NCBI GenBank assembly: GCA_949751835.1
Contig: CATKHK010000041.1
Span: 124,001-188,000, forward strand
Length of the DNA: 64,000 nucleotides
Reading direction: 5' to 3'
Source: Blepharisma japonicum
Taxonomy: Eukaryota; Ciliophora; Heterotrichea; Heterotrichida; Blepharismidae
Part shown: piece after piece, positions 55,475-64,000 of the stretch
How the letters are laid out: each line of letters starts with the position of its first letter
Position numbering within the stretch: the first letter of the stretch is position 1
The notes under the pieces: generated by a model
The model's input: the letters and a program-made list of their open reading frames with translations, nothing else
What the model was told of the DNA's origin: nothing
Database searches by the model: none
Position numbers and translations under genes: made by a program

Positions 55475-57563
55475 ATGGAATTCTCAGCACGTGCAGACAT
55501 AATGCTAAATCTCCCTGAAGGTTCGGCTCTTGATAATGACGATTTAAACGGTCCAGGCTCTATCTCTTTTCCTAGAAAAACTGGCGATCTCTCTACAGAC
55601 TTCGCGCTATTCAAAATCACTCAATATGTAATTTCAACTTCTATATCAGACCGTATAAAATTCACCAGGAACATTCCGGAGCTTCTCCAGCAGTTAGGGA
55701 AGTCCTCAAAAGAGTTCGCGTTTAATTTATTTCCAAAAATCGTAAGTTATAATCAGCCAGATTGAAGATCAACCTGAAGTGAGAACTGAATTCGCCTTAC
55801 AACTCCCTCATTTGGCTAATGTTTTTATCAAAGAAATGGACTCTTATCCGGATGTCGTCCAACACATTTTACCTTGCTTAGACAAAACATTAAGCGACTC
55901 TAACTCTGAGGTTGTAAAAGCTGCATGTGAAGCAGCAATTGAACTAACACCAATTGTACAAAAAGATGAAAGAGAAGGTGTTATTTTGACACTCGTCCTA
56001 AGATTAACACATGATGAAGAAGAAGAAAATAAGCTAAAAGGCATTGCAGCACTAAAAGATATCATTCCTTTTATTGCTTCTGATATTTGTGAACATTTCG
56101 TAGTTCCTGAAATCGCATCACTTGCCACAGATCCAATAGTAAAAATCCGAAAATTAATTGCATATTGTGTCCCTAAGGCAGCTAAGCAGGTATCAGACCC
56201 TATATATCTAGAAAAATTACTGAATATTTATATAGCACTTAGCCATGATGCAATTTGGGGAGTTAGAAAATGTTGTGTGGAGGGTTTTTCAACGATGATT
56301 CAAGCATATAATGAAGAAACACAAATAAAAACGCTCCAGCCACGATTTTTAGAATTAATGAAAGATAAGTCAAATTCTGTTAAACAAGCTGCTTTGCTAC
56401 AATTAGGAGAAATTATTGCAAATTCTAAAGCACCTTTACCAGAAACAATTCTAGACCAGTTTACAGCTTTATCACAAAATAGTGCTAGTAAAGGAGAATT
56501 TCAGCATCACTGTGCGTTTTATCTACCTGGGGTTTTACAAATTATGGGGCCAGAAGCGTGGGTTACTTTATGCCATCCGTATTTTCAGTTGTGTAGTGAA
56601 GGAGAAAATATAGCGAAGAAAAGTATTGCAGCTAGCATACATGAGGTAGCAAAAATTATAGGTCCTGAGAATGCAAGTAATGATTTAGTAACTGTCTTTC
56701 AAGGAATGTTCTTAGAAACTAATCCTGCTAAGAACGTCGCATTAGAAAATTTAAGCAATTTCTTGAAATATATTAAAGAAGAGTCAAGACCTGTGTTTTT
56801 ACAATATATCAAAAAAGGATCAAAAAATACAGGAAACTGGAGAACAAGACATATTATTGCCCAACAATTAGAAGATTTAGTTGATCTTTACCCAATTTCT
56901 GTAGTTCTTGGAGATATATGACCAGTAATTGTCGAATTATGCAAAGATAAAATTGCTAAAATCAGAGATACAGCCGCACTAGGTCTTGGAAAAGCAGGAT
57001 CACTAATCCTTACAACTGGAAATAACACAGAAATAATCCAAGAAATAAAAACTTTTGCTATTGACCCAACCTATACAACTAGACTTATTTTTGCTCAATC
57101 TTCCCTTCACCTAATCGACATCCCAGATTTCCAAAACCTATTTGGCGAAGAATTATCAGCCGTTGTAAATGACCCAGTCGTAAATGTTCGCATTGCCTGC
57201 TCACTAGTTGTCAAAAAAGGTCTCAAAAAAAATCCTACAAATGAATATTGAATTGGATTAAACACAAAATTAAGCCACGATTTTGACGCTGATGTCAGGT
57301 CTAATATTACAGGAAAATATGAAGATAATAGAGGAGTTAATATCTTGAGGCCTGCACCAAAGCTGCCACCTACTTTGACACCTCCAATTTTGCGACCTAT
57401 AATGGCTGATAATGATATTGAAGAAATTATCAGTTTTAATTGTACAGGAGTTGGCTTGGAATTTGAAGCTTTGAAAGATACAATTAGACCTGACTGGAGT
57501 GGGTTTGTGGATGATATTCGAATTCAGATGGCGACAATTCAAGAGCTTTTAATAGAGTCTTAG
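55475..57563 (+). CDS. PPP4R1: PPP4R1-like HEAT-repeat regulatory subunit of protein phosphatase 4
   Basis: The first exon starts at ATG 55475 (an in-frame ATG at 55457 is possible). The frame must change near 55742-55760; a 19-nt GT-AG removal at 55742-55760 gives 689 residues. HEAT repeats fill the protein. EVRTEFALQLPHLANVF, WGVRKCCVEGF, HCAFYLPGVLQIMGPEAW, SIHEVAKIIGPE and GNWRTRHIIAQQLEDLVDLY align with the PPP4R1 blocks (VRAELMEQVPHIALF, WGVRKACAECF, HCAYSLPGVALTLG..NW, SIHELAVILG). Two TGA (56919, 57249) are Trp. The long acidic insert of human PPP4R1 is missing. It should bind the PP4 catalytic subunit. Confidence 0.85.
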
Positions 57564-57666
57564 GAGTTAATGAGAATAAGCTATTTAAATTGATAGTTTG
57601 AAATTTTTTTTATTAAATAACAATGAAATTTCTATTAAAAATACTTAGCATAATTATTGATTAAAA

Positions 57667-59112
57667 TTAAACTGCTTCTTGCTCAATTTCCATAAACATC
57701 AAACTTAATATTTTTTGATAATTATCATATTTTTGCAAAAAATCACCTTGAAGACGAGTAGCAAATAAATTAAACTCCCATATTTTTCCAGATAGATCTT
57801 CATAGGGGATTCCATCCTCTACAACCTGAACTTGTTGCAGATTTTCTTTTGCCTCATCAATGGTCTTTTTTATAACTCTTAGACTTTTTTGCAGCCTCAA
57901 AGTCCTTTTTTCAATTTCTTGCATTATTTGGCATGTTTTATCAAAAAATTTTTTATCCAAATCGTTAAATGCTCTATAGATGCTCGTAATACTGGCATCA
58001 ACATTCTTTTTAAACGCAACATTAACTTTTAGATTTTTCCATACCTCAGACTCTCTTTTAATGCCCTCTTGAATTGCTTTGATTTTTTTATTTTCTGGCT
58101 CAGAATGCAATAATTGGTCAAGCATGCTTCCTCTTAACGTAGGGTGATTATTTATAAAATTTCCAAATACTTTTTTTAAAGATTCTTTTTCGTTTTGTGC
58201 GACATATTTTATACAAAGCTCTGAAAGACGTAGAATTAGCTGAACTACATCTGTTTTCTCTTCAAGGTTGTCAGCACTACGATTGGCTACAGATGATAAT
58301 CGTTCTATTTTCTTATGTTTTTCTTTTAAATGTGGATATAAATTTAGTTTTCTTAAATCAATCGGCTTAGCAGGAATATGAAAAATAAATCCACCTTTGC
58401 TTGAGGCAATACATTCTTTATAAAATAAGACTTGAAATTTCGAATTTGTTTTCATAAGTAAAGTGACGATAGGAGACTCTACTCCTGTATTTTTGGAAAT
58501 TAGTTTATGACCCCATGTGATTTCTTCATTTCTTGGCCTATTATTGATTAATATAATTTTAGCATTCAATCGATGAGAAATTTGTTCTAAAAAATGTTTT
58601 TTCTCTTTTGAGTATATAAATTCTCCTAATAAAAGCTGATTACATTCTTCTTGGGTTGAATCAATTAGGCACCAGCACATAATTGCTCTAAACCCAATAT
58701 CAATTCCTCTGCAAACCTTTGTTTTGTTGGTTAAATATCCATAAAATGTCCTCATTGCATCCTCCCCATTCTGTTTGTCTCTTAAATGGGAAACTAATTT
58801 TAGATAATTGCTAAAACATTGTTTATCATAATCAGAAAGAATGTGAGATGTGCCAACTAGATTAATAACACGTCGATTTAGGTCTTCTAAATGCTTCCAG
58901 AAAGGGTCTTGGAAATTAGATTGATTGGCTTCTCCTGGGTGTAAGGCTTTAAATGCGATTAAAGAGTGTATATATGAGATACCAAAGCATAAGAAAAAGC
59001 TAGGCTCAACGTCCAAAAATTGGCCGTAGTGCGTAAAATCGCTGTAAATTTCATTAAGCTTGTTTCTGAGGCCACTAGTGACATTCAGTTCTTTCATAAG
59101 AAGAGAGTCCAT
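57667..59112 (-). CDS. Otubain-like pseudo-deubiquitinase with coiled-coil C-terminus
   Basis: 481 residues, no TGA codons. Residues about 12-245 follow the layout of otubain (peptidase C65): LNEIYSDFTHYGQFL, PSFFLCFGISYIHSLI at the place of DGNCFYRAFGFS..E.L, CFSNYLKLVSHL, VCRGIDIGFRAIMCWCLIDS, FLEQISHRLNAKIILINN, PIVTLLMKTNSKFQVLFYKE at the place of Y..GHYDILY. The catalytic Asp, Cys and His positions are Val/Glu, Ser and Lys, so it should be inactive. The C-terminal 230 residues are helical coiled coil. I infer a ubiquitin-binding scaffold. The fold assignment is from pattern only. Confidence 0.68.
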   Translation of the reverse strand: MDSLLMKELNVTSGLRNKLNEIYSDFTHYGQFLDVEPSFFLCFGISYIHSLIAFKALHPGEANQSNFQDPFWKHLEDLNRRVINLVGTSHILSDYDKQCFSNYLKLVSHLRDKQNGEDAMRTFYGYLTNKTKVCRGIDIGFRAIMCWCLIDSTQEECNQLLLGEFIYSKEKKHFLEQISHRLNAKIILINNRPRNEEITWGHKLISKNTGVESPIVTLLMKTNSKFQVLFYKECIASSKGGFIFHIPAKPIDLRKLNLYPHLKEKHKKIERLSSVANRSADNLEEKTDVVQLILRLSELCIKYVAQNEKESLKKVFGNFINNHPTLRGSMLDQLLHSEPENKKIKAIQEGIKRESEVWKNLKVNVAFKKNVDASITSIYRAFNDLDKKFFDKTCQIMQEIEKRTLRLQKSLRVIKKTIDEAKENLQQVQVVEDGIPYEDLSGKIWEFNLFATRLQGDFLQKYDNYQKILSLMFMEIEQEAV

Positions 59113-59435
59113 TTTTTGGGGTTTTGTAGGCTGAATAATATCAAAGATCTTAAATTTACTTCAAAAAGCATTATAATTAAAGTAATTAAATATATAATCT
59201 CTTATTATTTTATAAAATCATATTTTTACTAATATAAAAATTACTTTAATTATTGTGGTTCTATAGCTATTTACATTTAAAATGAATTAAAGTAGAAATT
59301 TCTTAAATTACGCCCAAAAATTTAATAACCTAGAGTAGATATATTTTTATAATGGAAATGAGAACTAAAAAATTAAATTAAAGCCAAATCAATATTACAA
59401 TTTACAAAAAATATGTTAAATATTTAGGCTTTTAA
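59113..59435. other. AT-rich intergenic spacer
   Basis: 323 bp. No feature seen. Confidence 0.6.
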
Positions 59436-59837
59436 TTATAATTGCATTAGAACTGTGTTTTCTTTCTTTGTTTTTCTCATTCCTTTCCTTGATTTCTTTT
59501 TATTTTCTTTACTTTTTCCGACCTTTTTCTTGCTTTTTTTTATCGACCTTTTCTGACCTTTTTCTTTTCTTTCAAAAAGAATAACAGGATCAGGAGATTC
59601 TTCAAGGTTAAACAAAAGGATTTTGTATGAGATTTTCGGTTCAGGCTTTAGGTCACTTTCTTTTATTTTTGAGAGATCTAGTTTGCTGTCAGAAATTGCA
59701 GTTTTGTCATTATTTTCACAAAAGCTTGACTCTTTCTCGCTTTTCTTTAGAATTGCTTCTACAGATTGGTTTGAATTATCGCTTTCTTTGTCTTCAATTC
59801 GAGCAAAGCATTTAAATAGAAGATTGATAAGACGCAT
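59436..59837 (-). CDS. Small charged protein with Lys-rich C-terminus
   Basis: 133 residues. The N-terminus MRLINLLFKCFARIED is hydrophobic/basic, the middle is acidic and Ser-rich, a central segment YKILLFNLEESPDPVILFER looks folded, and the tail is Lys-rich (KKSKKKVGKSKENKKKSRKG). No known domain. The reading frame and composition differ from the surrounding spacer, so it is probably real. Confidence 0.5.
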   Translation of the reverse strand: MRLINLLFKCFARIEDKESDNSNQSVEAILKKSEKESSFCENNDKTAISDSKLDLSKIKESDLKPEPKISYKILLFNLEESPDPVILFERKEKGQKRSIKKSKKKVGKSKENKKKSRKGMRKTKKENTVLMQL

Positions 59838-60224
59838 TTATTTTTTTATAAATAGGGCATATTTTGATTTAACAGAATATACTGAAAATGGACACTTTTC
59901 TAAATATCAGTGAAAACCTTAATATCTGTAACTGCCAGAATAAATTTAAATCACAAATAAATCGTAATAGGCAAAAAAGAGTATATAGAGATGGGAAACG
60001 ATATTTAATTGCTATTAAAAAATTTTAATATTTATAAAAATCCAAATTAACTTTTAAGTGTTAGGATTATCTAGAATATTTACCCATATTTCCCTTATCT
60101 TGAAATTAGTTATATATAAAATATTATCTCAGAATCTTTTATATAAAAGAGTGCTTTTTCTTATCTCCTCTCAAATCACATAATCCAAAACATTATCAGC
60201 GCATTCTTAAATGGTTTATAAATA
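59838..60224. other. AT-rich intergenic spacer
   Basis: 387 bp between two divergent genes. No feature seen. Confidence 0.6.
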
Positions 60225-60623
60225 ATGGCTGATTTGTCAGAGGATCAACTACATCATAAAGTCTTAGAAACCCTCCAAAAAGGTGAAGACCCAAAACCAT
60301 TCGTCCTTGAATGGTGCAAGCCCAAGTGCTTAGATTACAAAGCTATGGTCGAAAGATGTGAAGCAGCTCTAAAAATCATCAAAGGAGTCGATAGTGAGAA
60401 AAAATGCATTTTCAGATTCAGACAATGGGTTGAATGCGTTGAAAATTGTGCTCAACCAAAAATCTTTTACCATCTAAAAGATGCTCACAATAGAGGAAGA
60501 CTTGATTCATTCTTTGATAAGGTTTGGATGCTTCGTTGGGCTTTACTGCCACTTTATCCACTTCTCCCAATCTTATTAGGTATGAAGAGAGTGAATGTGC
60601 TTGAAGGACAACCAATTGAATAA
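60225..60623 (+). CDS. UQCRH: Cytochrome bc1 hinge protein (UQCRH/QCR6)-like
   Basis: 132 residues. The core (about 30-85), CKPKCLDYKAMVERCEAAL, CIFRFRQWVECVENCAQPKIFYHLKDA, has the paired Cys helices and the C..C..PK.F..LK motif of the complex III hinge subunit. Unlike the animal protein it has a C-terminal extension with a hydrophobic segment (about 100-122, WMLRWALLPLYPLLPILLG) that could be a membrane anchor, and it lacks the acidic N-terminus. It should sit on cytochrome c1 in the mitochondrial inner membrane. Confidence 0.8.
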   Translation: MADLSEDQLHHKVLETLQKGEDPKPFVLEWCKPKCLDYKAMVERCEAALKIIKGVDSEKKCIFRFRQWVECVENCAQPKIFYHLKDAHNRGRLDSFFDKVWMLRWALLPLYPLLPILLGMKRVNVLEGQPIE

Positions 60624-60687
60624 TCTAGTTAAAAGATTATCACTAAGGTGCTCATATATAATAGTCAATTTATTTAATATTCATAAA

Positions 60688-61698
60688 TTATGAAAAACTA
60701 AGCTCTTCTGAAGACTTTGGCTTCATAAAATGATAAGCTATGTAGCCTATATTCCCTGCGTTAAAGCTTTTAGACATATGAGAATTTTCAGTTCCTGCAA
60801 ATTCTCTAAGAATTTTTCTGAATATTTTTGGTGCGCTGTTAATTGAGTTTATTTTGCGCTTTTCATCTAAATTTAATGCCAAGATGACATTTTCTGTGAT
60901 ATCTTTTCTCTCAATTAGCTGAAGGCCACACGAGTTTAATGTGTCTTCTTTTAATGCAAGTTCTTGCCTATCTATAAAATCAGCAATCAAAAAATGCCCG
61001 CCTGGCTTTAGAACTCTTTTTACTTCTTCTACAAAAGCTTTTAGATTCCCATAGCAATGACTGCTTTCAATGTTTATGACTACATCAACACAGCTGTCAT
61101 GGACTGGCAAATGTTCAGCATCTCCATATGCGAATTTGAGGTTTGGGATATTATAGGTTTTGTTGCACCAATCTATTTGTGTTTGTGAGTAATCAACACC
61201 AACAGCAGATATCGGCGACAAATTTTTAATTATATAAGCTAATCCACCTCCTCGGCCACTCCCAACTTCTAAAATATGCTTTCCTGAGAGATTTTGGAAT
61301 TTTTTTAAGCCTGATGCAATATAATGATACATCTGATATTGGTATCTCTCTGTTTCTTCTTCAGGATCCAAATCAATTATGTTTCCTTTTTCTGAGTTTT
61401 CTGCATACCCATAATTCATTACTTTCCAGTTTCTTTTAAAGGTAAACCTGCATAATAAGTTATAAAATGATTTCCAAATAAATTTCCTGGGCTTGTCACT
61501 TTTAAAAAGAAGCCATGTATAGAGATCTTCGCCTTTCTGATAGACTATGTCCCAATATCCAAATAACCGTAAGCCAGCGTATATTACAGCTAGCCAAAAT
61601 GCTATAATTAAAGAGACAAAAGCAGTTATTGGGATCCAAATAGGAGATGTGATCATAGAAGCAGCAAGTGCTATGATTGCTATTGCCCACCCTAACAT
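60688..61698 (-). CDS. Membrane-anchored SAM-dependent methyltransferase
   Basis: 336 residues. Two N-terminal hydrophobic helices (about 1-45) precede a class I methyltransferase: motif I HILEVGSGRGGGLAYI (about 145), VGVDYSQ, GDAEHLPVHDSCVDVVINIES (motif post-II) and VLKPGGHFLIADF (motif III). The closest-looking families are lipid or quinone methyltransferases such as the mycobacterial phthiotriolone type and UbiE; substrate is unknown. Membrane anchoring suggests a lipid substrate. A decayed partial copy lies at 62858-63190. Confidence 0.85.
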   Translation of the reverse strand: MLGWAIAIIALAASMITSPIWIPITAFVSLIIAFWLAVIYAGLRLFGYWDIVYQKGEDLYTWLLFKSDKPRKFIWKSFYNLLCRFTFKRNWKVMNYGYAENSEKGNIIDLDPEEETERYQYQMYHYIASGLKKFQNLSGKHILEVGSGRGGGLAYIIKNLSPISAVGVDYSQTQIDWCNKTYNIPNLKFAYGDAEHLPVHDSCVDVVINIESSHCYGNLKAFVEEVKRVLKPGGHFLIADFIDRQELALKEDTLNSCGLQLIERKDITENVILALNLDEKRKINSINSAPKIFRKILREFAGTENSHMSKSFNAGNIGYIAYHFMKPKSSEELSFS

Positions 61699-62857
61699 TT
61701 TAATAGTTTGGTATATAAATGGAATTTGATACCCAAATAAATTGCACAGATGCTAAGAATACAGGATCCAAAATGCTCACCCGTATTTGAATAAGCTATT
61801 TACTTCAAATAAAGCTATCATATATATTTTTAGAAATATTTTTAAAACCATAATAGGGTTAATAGTCAGTATATTGATTTTATTTCAGATCTTTTTTCTT
61901 TACACTCTACCCTAAAGTTCATACAGAATCGTTCCTTAATTATTGCCAAATCTCAATATCTTATGCATTTTTTCCTTGAATAGCTCAGAAGGAAGCAACT
62001 TTTGGGTAAACAAAACAAGATTTTAATACATAAAACCTTATTTCTCTTTTATAAGGGAAACAAGCTATGTGTACTATCAAAATGTTCATGTGTAATAAGG
62101 GAGGGAAGTTAATTATAAAAGTAATTGATGAATAGTATAAAAAAATAGTCGATTAGATTAATATTTCGAGATCATTTGGTTCCATTCTTTTTCAATTAAA
62201 TAAAGAACTTGCAGCAAAATTATTGGAGAAATGGATATCGATTTATATACAATTAAAATTTTATCAAAACTATGCAAATGATTTGAGATTGAAAAGTCAT
62301 TTTTCGCATATCTACTCAAATCTGATTTGGTAAAGTTACTATAGAGAGCCAACGGACTTTCAACTAGAGTGCTATTAAGGTTATTATTAAGCACTTATTT
62401 TCTATAAAAATTTTGAACTATTTAATACCAAATTTTTAGCAAATTTTATATTTTAAAATTGTCTGATTGACTAAAATGCATCTAATTGGATATTCAAGGC
62501 AAATATATATATATTTACTATATAATATAGTTTGGAAATGTATTACGAATGAATTAAATCAAGCAAAAAAAAGAGCATATAATATCTTTTTTTACTTTAT
62601 TTGTATTTTAACTCCATCGTTCATATCATTATATTTGCCAATTAAACTCTCTAAAGTCATATAGATAGAAATAAACTGATTTTATGAAATCAATGAATAA
62701 AATCTAAAATTTTTTTAAATTGTATTTTAAAAGAAAAAACTGTCTCTTAATAAAATAAGCTCTTTCTTCAGAATATAATTCAATTTTGTTCCTTTCCAGA
62801 GTTTTCTGAGAAGCCATAAAAAATACTTTCAAATTCTTTTGAAGGCTAGTCTGTAAT
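61699..62857. other. Spacer between methyltransferase gene and its decayed copy
   Basis: 1.16 kb. A minus-strand frame at 62158-62394 (78 codons, MLNNNLNSTLVESPLALYSN...) has fair composition but no recognisable domain and is left uncalled. The first 250 bp show weak similarity to 63191-63420, as upstream flanks of the duplicated genes. Confidence 0.5.
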
Positions 62858-63420
62858 AAATTATAAAATGTTTTCCAAATAAGCTATTAAGTTAGTAAGA
62901 CTAATTGAAGCTTTGGCTGAGTAATATTCTTGATGATAAAACAGTTTTCTTATTGATTGAAAATGCTTGATTTTAGCTGGTGAAGTGTAGATTTCTGGGC
63001 TTAAACTTTAAAAATCAGTCATGCTATAGATATTTCTCCTTCTGATAGACTATACCCCAAATATCCAAATAAACCTAAGTCAACTAAATTGCAGTCACCT
63101 AAATTGCAATAATTAAAAGCGATAAAGCAACTGTCAGAAACTTGGAGAGGTGATCATAGCAGCAAAAATTGCTATTGCCCACCTTAACATTTTAATACTT
63201 TAGCTATATAAATGGAAAGTTTAGGACTCAAAATTATTGTTGTTTCTAAGAATATAAGGCTAACCAATGCTCATATGAATTTGAAATTACGAGTTCTCTT
63301 CAAAAATCGAACCATCTATTAGAGCAATTTCAAAAAGCATTAGAACAGAATAGTCAGTAAATTTGATTGCGTTTGAGATCTATCTTATCTTTACCTTAAT
63401 ATCCCACCAAAAAAGCTAAT
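62858..63420 (-). pseudogene. Decayed tandem copy of the 5' part of the methyltransferase gene
   Basis: On the plus strand, CTTCTGATAGACTAT, CCAAATATCCAAATAA, GGTGATCATAG, AAATTGCTATTGCCCACC and TTAACATTTTAATA match the N-terminal coding part of the intact gene at 61455-61698 in order, including the start codon (63188-63190). Similarity continues upstream (CTAAGAATA, ATGCTCA, GTCAGTA.ATTTGATT). Many substitutions and indels destroy the frame, and a 108-bp TA-flanked segment (62882-62989) is inserted. The rest of the enzyme is missing. Confidence 0.8.
62882..62989. other. 108-bp insertion bounded by TA within the methyltransferase pseudogene
   Basis: Compared with the intact gene (CCAAATAAATTTCCTGGG at 61474-61491), the copy reads CCAAATA, 108 extra bases, then GATTTCTGGG. 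The extra segment begins just after one TA and ends with another, so a single TA would remain if it were removed. No inverted repeats are obvious at its ends. Confidence 0.45.
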
Positions 63421-64000
63421 ACAGAAAGCCATTTCTGATTGATCGCTAAACTATTAATAGCTTCTGGATTTCAAGCTTATTTTCGAAGTTTTTTTGCCTC
63501 AAAAAGCTAAAATGGTTTGCAAAAAATATATATTCAAATCAACGCAATATTATTGAATTTGCATCGTAAAGATAAAGATATTTTCATAGCAAACAAACTA
63601 GCCTAGCAAGACATATAGAGTTCTGATAGCAAAAAACTAATGCCCAAATATCACCAGTAAAATGGTGCTACCGAAAAAAATATAAATAATCCAAACCCCC
63701 AAGTTGAAAAATCAAACGTAGAGTGAATTCTTCAACTTAAATTTGAATTATCACCTAAAATGACAATTTAAGCTTCTAGATTTATCGGCATTATTGGGCA
63801 TCTCGAACCATATGAAAACTCAGACTATAAAAAAGGAATTAGCATTTGAAGAAGATTTTAATTCAATGAGCATATTTTACAAGCATTTATGAGTATAGGA
63901 TTTTTTATTAATATGGGAGTAAATATGGAGCCATTAATATTTGCCAATATTTACTATCATAACAAAAATCCGAATGCTCAATAATTTGTCATTCTGGAGT
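63421..64000. other. Right-end AT-rich DNA with a possible coding relic
   Basis: No intact gene. From about 63775 the plus strand reads FIGIIGHLEPYENSDYKKGI, FNEHILQAFMSIGFFINMG and MEPLIFANIYYHNKN with one TAA in between and another at 63982. It may be a decayed gene continuing off the window; the family is not recognised. Confidence 0.35.

Noticed and set aside
62158-62394. 78-codon minus-strand frame
   Set aside because: No domain, lies in spacer between a gene and its decayed copy; too weak to call.
63775-63997. Possible retroelement gag fragment at the right edge
   Set aside because: The resemblance of FIGIIGHLEPYENSD to gag-like starts is too short, the frame has TAA codons and the rest does not fit.
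1-64000. CRISPR arrays, bacterial operons, insertion sequences, rRNA genes, telomeric repeats
   Set aside because: None seen; gene content, tiny introns and the tRNA with a Pol III terminator are eukaryotic, and no C4A3-type telomere repeat occurs at either edge.

Overview
The window looks like macronuclear DNA of a heterotrich ciliate, most likely Blepharisma. Three things support this. (1) UGA is read as tryptophan in nearly every gene: reading frames run through in-frame TGA, often at family-conserved Trp (for example the kinase HPWF motif at 37369-37371), and genes end only in TAA or TAG. (2) At least six introns are exactly 15 nt long, GT...AG, with an A at intron position 10. (3) Intergenic DNA is very AT-rich and gene spacing is tight, down to 20-60 bp. 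The genus is inferred from this combination; Stentor shares the tiny introns but uses the standard code. No gene is interrupted by an obvious IES-like insertion, which favours macronuclear over germline DNA.

Layout. 1-8.2 kb: a partial PRP28/DDX23 helicase, a two-RRM protein, a stretch of decayed coding sequence, and a 1338-residue WD40 plus six-TM channel fusion. 8.2-14.9 kb: a gene graveyard, an axonemal docking-type coiled coil, an R2R3-MYB factor, an AIG1/FAR-17a-like membrane protein and a small acylated protein. 15-22 kb: tandem propionyl-CoA carboxylase beta genes, a coiled-coil protein and a stand-alone voltage-sensor protein. 22-31 kb: HID1, a small membrane protein, a SIAH-type E3, a coiled coil, an alkyladenine DNA glycosylase, ribosomal protein eL28, an hnRNP Q/R-like protein and a UBAC2-like rhomboid pseudoprotease. 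31-41 kb: two tandem ornithine-decarboxylase-like genes, a BCP1/BCCIP homolog, an unknown gene, an SNF1/AMPK-like kinase, tRNA-Lys(UUU) and a PTS2-bearing acyl-CoA oxidase. 41-50 kb: a centrosomal-type protein, an 811-residue protein with a GNAT-like region, a HOOK-domain coiled coil, a stand-alone eEF1B exchange domain, a kelch pseudogene and a four-TM protein. 50-64 kb: ATP23, a badly broken ribosomal P0 gene, an S49 pseudopeptidase, a twin-CNBD protein, an acidic protein, a PPP4R1 homolog, a pseudo-otubain, UQCRH, a membrane methyltransferase and its decayed tandem copy.

The genes are unrelated housekeeping, cilium/cytoskeleton and signalling functions, as expected for a eukaryotic chromosome; there are no operons. 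Recurrent themes are catalytically altered family members (glycosylase, S49, otubain, ODC copy 1, rhomboid), tandem duplications at different stages of decay (PCCB, ODC, methyltransferase), and several pseudogenes. Many of the genes are split by TGA codons or 15-nt introns and are invisible under the standard code; coordinates here are for the joined genes and include the stop codon.
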